A DNA stretch of 64,000 bases from Cavia porcellus (taxonomy: Eukaryota; Chordata; Mammalia; Rodentia; Caviidae). How positions within the stretch are numbered: position 1 is the first letter of the stretch; each line of letters opens with the position of its first letter. Both the position numbers and the translations under genes were made by a program. Of the stretch, positions 24,885 to 36,800 are shown piece by piece. Location: the NCBI RefSeq assembly GCF_034190915.1, contig NW_026947484.1, forward strand, positions 72,867,482-72,931,481. Direction: 5' to 3'. Under the pieces are notes generated by a model. The model had not been told where the DNA came from, searched no databases, and was given only the letters and a program-made list of their open reading frames with translations.

Positions 24885-27800
24885 GTAAGTGTGTGTGCAT
24901 TCGCGTGCATGTGTGTGTTTGTGCCCGTGCATAAAGGGGAGGAATACTAAAGAACTTTTATTGCATTAATTAAGCTCCATTACTCAGGTAATATAAAGTG
25001 TAACTGCTTATAAATGAAGATAGTTATTCAAGGAATCCATTAGAAATTAGAAATTTGATTGGTCTTTTCTATTTTTCTACTTTGTCCTGGTACTCAAATT
25101 GTTCTTGGGACATCTTTTTTGGAAATGCTTTTAAGAATCTTTACTGAATTCTTCTGGTGACATACTTTTCGTCCTTTGTGACAGCCATTGTTCTTGGAAT
25201 GCCAAAAAGGTTTGTTTGTTTATTTTGGTCTCAAGTGTAATAATAAACTAGATTTGATTTTTAAAAAATGAAGTGACCAAAAATAATACTTGTGTTTTGT
25301 GGTTTGAAATAGATTTGGTAATACACTTCCAAAAGAGGGGTTGTATTTTTGAGTTATACTGTATATCCTTGAAGAAAAATTTTTCACCAGGATGGTAACT
25401 TCTGATATTTTTGTCTAAAAATCATTTACTACATCATAGTTGAATGTCGTGTAGTGAGCTTTTAATTTCTTAAATGGTCTTTGCTTTTTTAAGAAATCAG
25501 ATCATCAAAGAATTGCCTTATAAAAGAACCCAGTGTGTGGTACATTTTAGATATGTATCGTGATCACGTGATCATCATAAGGAATTTGGACCTGTACATG
25601 TTATATCTTGCTAGTTTTTTCCCCACCCCCTCCCCTTCCTTCAGTCCCTCCTCCCCTCCTGACTTACAAAAGCTTTGCTTCTGTTTTATCCTTCTGTTCT
25701 CTCTCTTTCTTGTCCCTTCTTTGCTTCACCTCAGCCCCATCCCTTGTTCCCCTTTCCATTTGAACATTTTCTTCCCACTTCCCAATATCTGTGGTATGCT
25801 TTGGCCCTTATTTATACTTTTGGTTTCTCTCTCACATCAGAAAAACAATGCAGTATTTAAATATATGTGTCCAGTTTATTTCACTTAAGAGTATAGTTTC
25901 AGGGTCATTCATTTAGCTAGGAAGTTTCAAGCTTAGCCTTCATTAGGGCAGAGAAGTATTCCATTGTATAAAAACCCCCACATCTTCTTTATCCATGTAT
26001 TAGTGGATGGGCACTTCGCTTGTTCCCAGGATTAGCTACTACAGACTGTGTGGCTATAAATACGGGTGTGCAAAAACAAAACACAACAACCCAGTGTATC
26101 TGTCTAAAAATCAGGGTGCTGGAGGTGATAGAGAATCACACTATTACAACCTGGATTGGGCCCCAAATACTTCTCTGTGTTTTAAAAAATGACATCTACA
26201 ACAGATTTTTGTCAAATTAGATGTATTTTGTCAAATGGCTGCAGCAGCTGAGGAGCATCACGCTATGTATAAGACTTAGAAACACTATTCAGGTTTTCAT
26301 GGGTGATGTGGAGAATTTATAGGCTGTGAGGTCCACATGGGATAGAGGACAGGGACATAGGCTAATATTCCTAAGAGAATAGACTGGAAGTAAGAGAGAT
26401 GCTCATATTAAGTAACATCTTTGTTGCCACAGCCAAGCAGACCACACTATGAATTTGTAACATTGATTCCATTGCTCGCAGTGGTACTGTACTAACTTCC
26501 TGTCTCTTCTTCCCAGTGGACTGGCCAGTTTCACTGCTGTTGACTTGTCCTTTCTAAGGAATCTGCACTAACAGCATGCCCGACTGGTGGGAAATAGGGG
26601 CTTAAAGCTGTGGTTTTCTGGGATGTTAAATTGCTGATGCGGTTCCTTGAATCAGCATTCTTCAGTTTCACATGTTGGCAGTGTAAGTGCAGACTATCAG
26701 TGGAAAGCTCTGGTATGCTGAGGTGGTTCGGAGCCAGCCTCGCTGTGGTTTTTGCTGTTACAAAGCACTCAACTGCTCTGCCAGTGGGTAGCCAGGAAGG
26801 CAGGGCTGCCTGAGCTATTTTTCAGTGCTTTCTGTACACCATACATTTCCTATTAAGTAGATTTTATTAGAAGAAAACAGACTGGAATTTTTGGTGACTG
26901 TTCTGGTGAAGTATACTCTCTTAGGGAATAATTATTAAAATAATTAAGAGAAATTATGTAACTACAGTAGTAGGCTCTGAATCTCAAGCCTGGGTTTCCA
27001 CTGCACTGGTTGAGTACAGTGTTTGTTACATGGGGCATGGATTTGCCTTGTAAATAACACCATAGAGAATTCAGCTAAGACATTTCATGGGATGACAGGG
27101 AGGCTGAAGAAAAGTTTAAGAAATCCTCACTATTAAGTCAGAAAAATTTTGTGCATTCTTATTTCTTTGATGAGAAGAAAAATTGAAGTATTATTTTTAC
27201 TTTTATTATTTTTTTTTGCAGGGCCAGGCATCGACCCTCATGCATGCTAAGCAAGGAGTCTACCACTGAGCTATACCCCCACTATTAGAATTGTTAATAG
27301 TATAAGTGATGATCCAATTATCAATTTTGTAATTCTGTGAGAAAAATTAAGCCCATGAAATAATGGCCAAGGCCTTAACTAGTGAGGCTGATTTTAACTG
27401 TAGTTACTGTCACCTCTATGAGGAAACATAAGCCTAAGGCAATGTAAGTGTTTTGAAATATGATTGCATCAGGGTTATGCAAGTTCCGAGTGAGGACTCA
27501 GAATGAATAATCTTTTTTGTGTGTGTGGTACTAGGAGTTGAACCAAGAGAGTGCTGAGCTACACTGCTAACCCTTTAAGAAAACATTTTTATTTTGAGCA
27601 AGACGTCATTGTATTGCCCTGAGTGGCCTTAAAATTGGGATCTTCCTGCCTGCATTGGCTCCCAGGCAGGGTGGCACATGGCAAAGGGGCAACCATACAT
27701 GATGGCAGAAGACAGCAAAAGCGGCAAGCTACCTTAACAGTGTCTTTCTGCCCCATTTGTACTGTAACTAGGATGCTGCAGTTAAGGCTGTGCCAAACTA

Positions 27801-30800
27801 GTCACTGAATTATCACACACATGTAATCCCAGAGTCACACATGATAGGTTCCACCGCCTTTAAAAAGCTACTTCCCCATGACTGTGTGAGGCTTGGGAAC
27901 ATCCAGACACAAACCATAACATTCTGCCCCTGGGTCCCCAAAGACTCATGCACATTTTTTTATTCAAAAGGCATTAGGTGCATCACCAAGAGTTGCCAAA
28001 GCCCATAGTTTGAGCCTTGCTGAAAAGTTTAAGTCCCAAGTCTCCTATGAGATTTAAGGCAAACTCTTAGCTGTGAGCCCCAGTACAAATGGAAAGAAAG
28101 TTAAACATTTCTGACTTCAGTGGTACAAGATAGGTATTTCCAGTCCAAAAGTTGCAAACAGGGACACAAAGGAATGGGACCATGCAAGTCCAGAATTCAG
28201 TAGGCCAGACATTAAGTCCTATAGCTCCATGTGTAGCAGCTGAGGCAATCTGTGGCCAGTTGTGAGCTCCAAAGGACTTGGGTAGCTCTGCCGGACAGCA
28301 CTTGCAGCAGTTGTAGCTCCCATGGCTTCTCCCTTGACCCTACTTTACTCCTCCCTTCCAGATTTCCTCAGATGATTCATGCTCCTGATGTCTTCAAACT
28401 TCTGGGGGTCTCCACTGCATCCTCAGCTTCATACTCATAGCTTTTGGAATGGAGTGCTCTGGGGCTCTCCTGGAAGGAAAGGCTTTCACTTTTGCAATTT
28501 TGAGGAAGGGTGGAGTCCTGTTGCTTCTTGTGATACCCTCAGGCCATCTTTTCTATTTTCCTCCTCCTCAGCAATCAAGATCTCCTTTGCTCTATCTTTG
28601 CAGTCCACAGCTGTGCTGAAACTTCCTTTCTGGTCTGACTCACAAGGTTTTAAGTCATTCTTTTGGGCCCTTTGCTTTTGATTCTCAACATAAATCTGGC
28701 CAAAAGCCCCAACAGTAGCCCTGCCACCGGGCTGCATGAGGCTTGGGTCAAGGGGGGCAGGCATCTAGACACAAACCATAACAGAATGCTGTCTTCAGCC
28801 CCTGCCTTGGAAGAGGTGCTGGTATTGCCAGCTTTGTGATTCACTGTGCATAGGCAGAAGCTTGTGACTATGTAATACACATACAGTTTAGCAATTTTCA
28901 TTTACCAGTGTGTTGTGATTTTTATTCTTATTTTTGTGGTGGTGCTGGGGATTGAATCTAGGGCCTCATGTATTCTAGGGGAATGGTCTACCACTGAGCT
29001 CCATAACCAAACCCATATTTTCTTTTTCTAAAACAGCTTTCTAGTGTGAGTCCAGGGCAATCATAATTTTCCCTCCTATTGTTGGTTTATTTCCAGAGTA
29101 GATAGTTCAGGGAAACTCCATTTTTACCTTCTGCAGTTTGACCTGAACTATATATGCTAGCAACTGAGTTCTATGGTAGTAACTTTTTTTTTTTTTAAAA
29201 ACTGTTCAAGTAAAGTTTATGACATTTCTCTGGTGAATGAGAAGGGTAAAATTTTTATCCTAATGGCACAAAATCCAAATGTTTCAGTACCTTACTTGGA
29301 GATCTTTTTTTCAGTGATAATAATGCTTGGATTTGGCTGCTGGTACTTTTGCTTTTGCTTGGATTGGATGGGATATCAATGCTGTGTTGTTTTATAGAGA
29401 ATTGCCCAGATCAAAACCCCCGTCTCAGGAACTGGGATCCAGGACAAGATTCTGCAAAAAAAGTTGTGATTAAGGAGGGTGATTTATTCCGTCTGACCTC
29501 AGATGCCACAGTGAATTCGATAGTCATTCAGGATGGAGGTGGGTAATAGTCCTTGACCATAGGAGCCACAAATGTGGCCTTGATTGTGATGGTTGCTTGA
29601 TGTTTTTTATGTGGAAATCTGCTCTTAAATTGGATGTGTCACTCTGTGGGGATGTGTGTAGTTCCTAAGTTTGAATCATAGAATTGAGGAGGTATAAGGA
29701 CCTTAGAAATAACTCCCCACCTGAATTTATAGACCATGAACAAGACAAGTGATTTCTCATAAATGAATCTTTGTTATACCTGATAGAGAAACAGTTAACA
29801 CAGGTTACTGCCATAAACGAGATTCAGGTTTGTAGATTTTTAGGTATGTTTTCTAGAAATAATTTGTCTCTAAAGTGCATAAGTGAATACCTCTATAGTG
29901 AAATTCATATTCTTGAATATCTTTAGTATGTTGAGAAATTAACTCCTCTTTTTTTTCTTTATGTTGAAAACTAGTTTAGTTTTCTAAACATACCCTTAGT
30001 AAATTTTGCCACCTTAATTGTGCAAAAAAATATACATATATCCTTTAAAAAAAAAAAATATATATATATCCTTAAAGTGAAATTGATTTTTCTACAACGT
30101 AGGAGGATGTTTAAGGAGTTGACTTAGCATAATGTCATTCCCTGCAGGACTGCTTGTATTTGGGGATGATAAAGATGGATCCAGAAATATTACTTTGAGG
30201 ACTCGTTACATCCTAATCCAGGATGGTGGGGCGCTTCATATTGGAGCAGAAAAATGCCGCTATAAATCCAAAGCGACAATTGCTTTGTATGGCAGGTCAG
30301 ATGAAGGTGAAAGTATGCCAATATTTGGCAAAAAGTTTATTGGTGTAGAAGCTGGTGGGACACTGGAGTTACATGGGACAAGGAAGACATCTTGGACGTC
30401 ATTGGCACGGACTCTGAACTCTTCAGGCTTGCCCTTCGGGTCCTACACCTTTGAGAAGGACTTTTCCCGGGGCCTCAATGTAAGGGTCATTGACCAAGAC
30501 ACAGCCAAAATTTTAGAGAGTGTGAAGTTTGATACTCATGAGTACCAAAATGAGAGTCGGAAACTTCAGGAATTTCTGAGAGTCCAGGACCCAGGACGAA
30601 TTGTTGCCATAGCAGTCGGAGATTCAGCAGTCAAGAACCTCTTACAAGGAACTATCCAGATGATCCAGGATCGCCTGGGAAGTAAGCTGATCCAAGGACT
30701 GGGCTATAGGTAGGTGAGCCTTGCTCTTACTCCGCAGCCCTGGGTGAGAGCCCTGTCTGTGAGAGGCGAGAGGGTGGAGAAAACCCGCAGCGCCCCACAA

Positions 30801-33800
30801 CCTGGCCACTCCGCTTGGGTTTGCTTTGGCCTTGAAATTTGGGATTGGACAGTTGTAAATGGGCTACAAAAGCTCTTGTCAGGGATTTGATTTATGAAGT
30901 CTTTGGTGAGCTCTCCTGTCACATTTGTGAAAAGAACAGAAATATGGTACTGAAAAAGAAATGTTACTTTTGAAGAAACTTTCTTCTTTCACTACATTCT
31001 GGCTAACTTAGGCAGCTTAGGACTTGAAAGGTTGGGGCATAGTTCTCTGCTAAAAGGATAACCTGTTATAGAAGCCCAGTGAGGTGGGAGGTGCTCAGTT
31101 TTCTTTTCTGTAATTTTTTTCTGAATCTTTTGCATGCTAATTTGAATCTACTTGTTTGATTGGCTCTATCTATGGAGTTTGACAAATGTGAGGAGGCAAA
31201 ACATGGGGGAACTAAAAAATCCGTTCAGACAGAATTTATCTGTACTCTGTGATTTTTGTGCCATCTGCTTATTAACTATGAGTTCCTAACATGGTCTTGA
31301 GTCCTGGTGCAATGTTTAATTCAGAAAACAGAAGTTGTAGTTCTGCTGAAAGTTAGGAAATACCTGCAATGTGAAAAGTCCACATACTGAAGTGACCTAG
31401 TTTGCTTTTCCTGTGATGTTAGGTTATTGAATGTACTATTGGCTACAGAAATTTTAGAAGACGAAAGTTAGTAAAGAAAAGGAGTCTGTAAGACTTTTAG
31501 AAATGACTTTTATTCACCTTTTTTTTAAAGAGTAACTTCAGAAGTATGTTGTGTAGACAGCAAAGAAGAAAAGTTTTCTGTTTAACAGAGTACCATGGGC
31601 AAAATTTTGGAGTTTTTTTTTTTTTTTTAATATGTATACAAAAAAGGGCTAAAAACAAGGATGTAGTGATTTAGCACAATGCAGTACCTATATAACCACC
31701 ATCTAGGTCAGGAAATAGAAAATTGCCTTTCACCGAGCTATGAACTGATTGCTTTCTTCCTACCGACAGCCATTCTTACATTCATGCGATACACTGAAAT
31801 TTACTCTGCCTGTTTTTCTAACTTCATAAATTGAAGCAGACAATATGTTTTATGTCTAGTTTTTTGTGTTCTGACATTCAGCATTGTGTTATTTCATTGT
31901 CATGTATGTTATTTTGTGTAGTGCTGGCTCATTTTTGTTGTTTATTTTCTATTTTATGAATGTGCCGTAATATATTGACTGGTGGACACCTGAGTGGCTT
32001 TCCAGTTTGGATCTGTTACAAGAAATACTTCTCTAAATGTTCCTTTCTCATCTCTCAATGAACATGCACATGTATTTCTATAATTTATGCACTTGGAGTG
32101 GAAGCATGGTCTTTTCAAGTGAGGCACACACTGTGTTGGTCAGCTCTCTGTTATTGTGACAGGATGCCTTAGATAATTGACTTCTAAGAGGAAAGTGTTT
32201 ATCTTGGCTCATAACCGTGGTCACTTGGCTGTCACATTGAGCCTATGGCTCAAATGCGGCTGAAGGGACTGGGTCCCTGTATCCCCGTCAGGGTACTTAA
32301 TGATTTAAAGCCCTCCCTCCTAAAGGTTCTCTCAGGACACTGTCATCTGGGGATCAAGCCTTCAGCTCATGAGCCTTTTGGAGTCGTTTAAGATGCAAAC
32401 CGTAAAAACCACTAATGAGTTACCTGGTAGCGTTGGGGATTACAGTGTCTATTTCCTTATGTTATCTTGGTTTCTAGATTTGCATGATCACCAGTATGAC
32501 TATTTTGACTTTGGTTATTTTGCCTCGCTGTATTGTACTGCTTTCTAAATTCCCTTTGAAATACCATCACTGTTTGGGTGGAGGAATTAGAATTGTGAGC
32601 TTTTGCTAACCCTGCATTCCACTGACATTTATCGCTTGTGTTCACAAACACACTCCTTTGAAGACAATGTTCTAGTGTGTTGAAATTTTCCTCAAGTGGA
32701 GGAGGGAAGTGAAGTATTTTGGAGATAGTGTCAGTAGAATACAAAACTGTTTTATAGTTGCTGAGACAGTTCCGGTATTAAAGGACATCTCTGACAGTCT
32801 TCTTTTTCTCTGTTAAATATGAAATAATAAATTGAGACATTTGGTATTAGATCCTTCCTGCTGTGTCAAAGGAGTAAATAGATAACACTGTCAGCCAAAG
32901 AGTCACTGATCTGCACAGGGGTGGTGTGGAATTTTACGGGCGTGGGCATGCTTTGGGTTAATTTTTAACCAGTGTCTATTCAGCCATCTGTCTGACACAG
33001 ATAAGGTTTTGTATTTTTCCCTTAAGGTAGGAAGTTGATCGTTTTCTTTTCATGTTTTGAACCAAGAGCTTCAGGGCAAATGTTCAGGCTTTTTGTTGTG
33101 TTTTTCTTCTTTGATCAGTTCTGGCCACAAGCTTGAACAAGTCTGTCAGATAATGCAGCTTCACAAAAGTAAAATGGCATTTTAACAGAATGCCATTTCA
33201 CCAAAGACTCAACAGTGTATAACATGAAAGTCTGTTAGAAGAGTGATTCTGCAGGTTTAAATGTTAAGAAACCTCTTACTCTGCTTTGCAACCTTTTCTG
33301 CACACTGGAAATGTTAAAAAATCCTGATCCCTGGTGCCAGTCTTGGATCAGGATCTCAAAGTGTAAGATGCTTTGGTGATTGAAGGTTAATAATTTCTGG
33401 TCTACCTTCTAGGATCTAATTTAGGTCTTCTGTAAGTGTGGTCCCCTGACCAGCAGCATTGACATCGCTTGGAAACTTGTTGGAAAGGCAGATTCCCCAG
33501 TCCCACCTGGGATATTCAAAGGTGGGATCTAGCAATCTAATCCCTCTAAAAGGCAAACCTTTTAGCGCTTTCAGTGATACAAAACCCTCTGTGCACATGT
33601 GCCATAGGTTTGCTGCCACTACTGGGTGATCCTGAGGCTAACTGGAGTTTCAGAATCATTGCTCACATTCAGTGGTTCCAGGTCTAGATCCTCCTGATTA
33701 CCTGGAGGAGTACAGTAAGTGTACTCTTACTGAGCCTGCCCTTTAGATACCAGCTTGGCTCTGAGCCTTGGTATGTATTACATATTTATGAAAAGCTCAT

Positions 33801-36800
33801 GTGATTCTGTTACGCAGCTGGGTTTCTGAGACTATTGCGGAGGATAGTTTGAAAGAGAAGTCGATCATCGTTTTGAAGGAAAGGCCCTGAGTGTGACTAG
33901 AACGCTGTGCAAGTGAGATGGGTGTGCAGCAGGGTAGGAAGCCTGTGATTAATTGAAGTCACAATGTTTTATCTGTTACAGAGCTGGATAAGGAAGTACT
34001 CAAAAATCAAGAGTGTTTTATTTCTGTGATGTTGATTATTTTGATCAAAGTTTGGTGTCGCAACCTCATGGGAAAAAAGAGGCTTAGGGACCAGCAAAAG
34101 TGAGATGCAGGAATTAAACAGCACCTCTCCACACATCTCAGTCAAAGACTTGGGTCAACACTGTGATAAATAATCACATGTGCACCCTGTTTCCCTTCTA
34201 GGCAACCCTGGGCGTTAGTTGGAGTCATTGATGGCGGAAGCGCTTCTTGCAATGAATCTGTGAGATACTATGAAAACCATAGCAGTGGTGGCAAGGCGCT
34301 TGCCCAAAGAGAATTTTATACCGTGGATGGTCAGAAGTTCTCCGTGACAGCTTATAGTGAATGGGACAAAGGTAAGCTTTACTGTAATCTACACTTTTGT
34401 AAATTATACAATAATTTTGTATAATTATGATTTTGTAAATTATCACACTGGTAAACAGTGTGATAGATTTTTTTTTAAGGTATAATGTGTTCCTATCCCA
34501 GTCTGTCTGGTTGATTTCTCTACCAGTTGAAACTTGTATCCCTGCTGTATGTTAAGTCTTTCACACTTGAGAGTTTTTTCTGGACTAGAGAATGATCTAT
34601 TCTAGTTTGGGTATCCCCAGTTGAACTTTGTTCTTGATATTTGAGTTGAGCTACAGAGTGTGATTCGGTAGTAGAAATGGACTTGCTTCCGGGGTTTGGT
34701 GCCAGCTGAACCAATTTGAATGTGACGAGGTGAGCTGTCTTTGCGTATGTGCTTTGGTGGTGAACATGATTTATCCTTTGAATCTTCATGCTGACAAACC
34801 AGCAAATAATACCTTTGAACACAGGCTGTGTATACAGACTTTGCATTTACCTGGCAAGTTTTACCCTCTGATACAGCTAACACATTTATCTATGGACAAA
34901 TCGAAAACAGGAGAGCTACACACTAAAAGTGAATCTTCAGCCCATTTTTTCAGATAATTATTTTATTGCACAGTGTTCTAGGATTTAAAGAAGTCTTACG
35001 TATATTCTCCCTATTTTTTTTGTTTTGACTCATTTTCCTAAAATAGTTATTTTATGTCTTCAAATGTTATTAGAATACATGTTTTAATTCTGGCACAGGT
35101 TGTTTGGGGAGCCCCTGATTTTTTCTTTGAAGGCCACTGTGAAATTTTATGGTTTACTTATCTTGCTGTGTGTGGCTGCCACCTTTCTTTTCCAAGTAAA
35201 TATGTTACCAGATTAACATAGAGTGAGTAAAATCAAGGGGCACTAATTGCGTCTCTAACTGCCCACAAAGCTTTGTTTACACTGGGATCCTACCTCTATT
35301 TCAAGCAGCAATGTGACAAAGTGTTTACTAATAAGGATTTCTGGTGACAGAATGTTGGGACTCCTGCCCCAGCTCTTTCACTTACTGATTTTACTCCCTA
35401 AATCTCATTACCTGTCTGATGAATAGGGCCACAGGAAACCTGCATGTAGGGCTGCCAAGGGTAGCAGATGTGAAGATGTGGAGTTTCCAGTGCAGTGTGT
35501 GCGGTAAGAAGACGTGTTGATGGTGCAGAGGGACTTGAGTTACAGTGGTTTATTTCAGTCACTGTGTTTAAGGACTGTCTTTCGCTTAATAGCAGATAGA
35601 GTCTTTAGAGTGCAACTGGAACATTTTCATGTGGCCTCCAAGAAACCTGGGTTTGGGGTGAGACAGTGCTGTCAGGTAGGAAGGCATGGTCCAGCTTTCT
35701 CCTTCCCACCAGAAGGCCACTTGTTCTACACTGTTGTTGCCTTTGGCAAAAGGTCCAGGCAGGTGAGGAGCTCCCCTGAGCAGGGTTTGCTCCTTTGAGA
35801 GGAGTTTACCGCCTGCTTCCAGGAAGTGGATGATTCCTGACCCATCTTAAGTCAGCCCTTCCTGTGTAGGAAATGTCATCTTTATTCCCACAGTACCAGG
35901 GCCCCTCCTTCCTGGGCGAGGGCCATCCGAGCTGTGTGTCATAGGCCATTGTCTCATCCCATGTTCCCGTGACTCTTACTCCCTGGAAAAGGTGGACATT
36001 CTCTCCAGGAAGCCGGGAGACTGAACTGACTTCCTTTTAAGTTTCCAGTTAGTAGTGCTAATAAGAGGTAACCTCAGGCAGAATTTTCTTCTAAAGCAAG
36101 AAAAAAAAGTGAATTACTGAGCAGTGTAATCTTTTCTATTTAATTTTATTTTTTAACAGATAAGTGATCTTTCAAGTCAGTACTTACCTAGTAGTCATCT
36201 CAGTACTTATCTAGTAGTCATCTTTTTGAAGAAGTATTGAAGTTTTACATAAAACAGTGTTTTCTAGTTCTTTTTTAAGACAGGAATTTTTTTTTTCTTT
36301 CATTCTTTTTGGGTAAAACTTCACATTTTGGGAAATGATTGTTGCTCCCATGAATTGTTTTTTTTTGGTGCTGGGGATCGAACTCAGGATCTTGTGCTTG
36401 CTAGGCAGGCACTTATGCTGCTACTCTTAATCCCCAATCCATGAATTTTTTTTTTTAAATCTTTGTTTTTAAGCTGCCTTTTTATTCTTAAAAGACAGAA
36501 GACAGTATAACATAGAGTAAAAACTTGGGTTCTGGCAGTAGGTTAAAATTCAGTTCTGGAAGCCACCTTTATTTAGCTGCTGTTTTAGTTGTTATTCAAA
36601 CGCCTAGGACTTTGGTTGCTATATTTCTAAGGAATATAATTTTTTCTAATCTCTGATGGTGGTTTTATAAAGGTTATTATACATGTAAAATTCCAACAGA
36701 TGTTAGGTGTTATTATAATTGTTAGGATTATTATTTGTATCACTACTGGGATAAAAATCCCATTATAGGCTTTGGTATTTAGATGCAGGAAATTAAAAAA

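Larger units (their letters stand above)
24885..29397 (+). other. CEMIP2: CEMIP2 intron 3
   Basis: This 4.5 kb intron contains an antisense L1 3' fragment (25.5-26.2 kb), ID and B1-ID SINEs, and a degraded antisense MaLR element with internal sequence (27.7-28.8 kb). No additional exon was recognised. Confidence 0.85.
30710..34201 (+). other. CEMIP2: CEMIP2 intron 5
   Basis: This 3.5 kb intron holds an antisense L1M-type fragment (31.6-32.1 kb), an antisense MaLR LTR (32.1-32.4 kb) and an hAT/MER-type remnant (33.4-33.6 kb). The remainder looks unique. Confidence 0.85.

Noticed and set aside
24557..24934. The 125-codon frame continuing past exon 3
   Set aside because: After 24884 the frame runs into the intron through a strong GTAAGT donor; the conserved protein continues in exon 4 at 29398.
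25535..25888. 117-codon hydrophobic-looking frame
   Set aside because: It is the CT-rich antisense L1 3' region read as Leu/Phe/Ser/Pro.
28252..28764. Overlapping open frames of 60-100 codons on both strands
   Set aside because: They fall within the degraded MaLR internal region and show no conserved retroviral domain.
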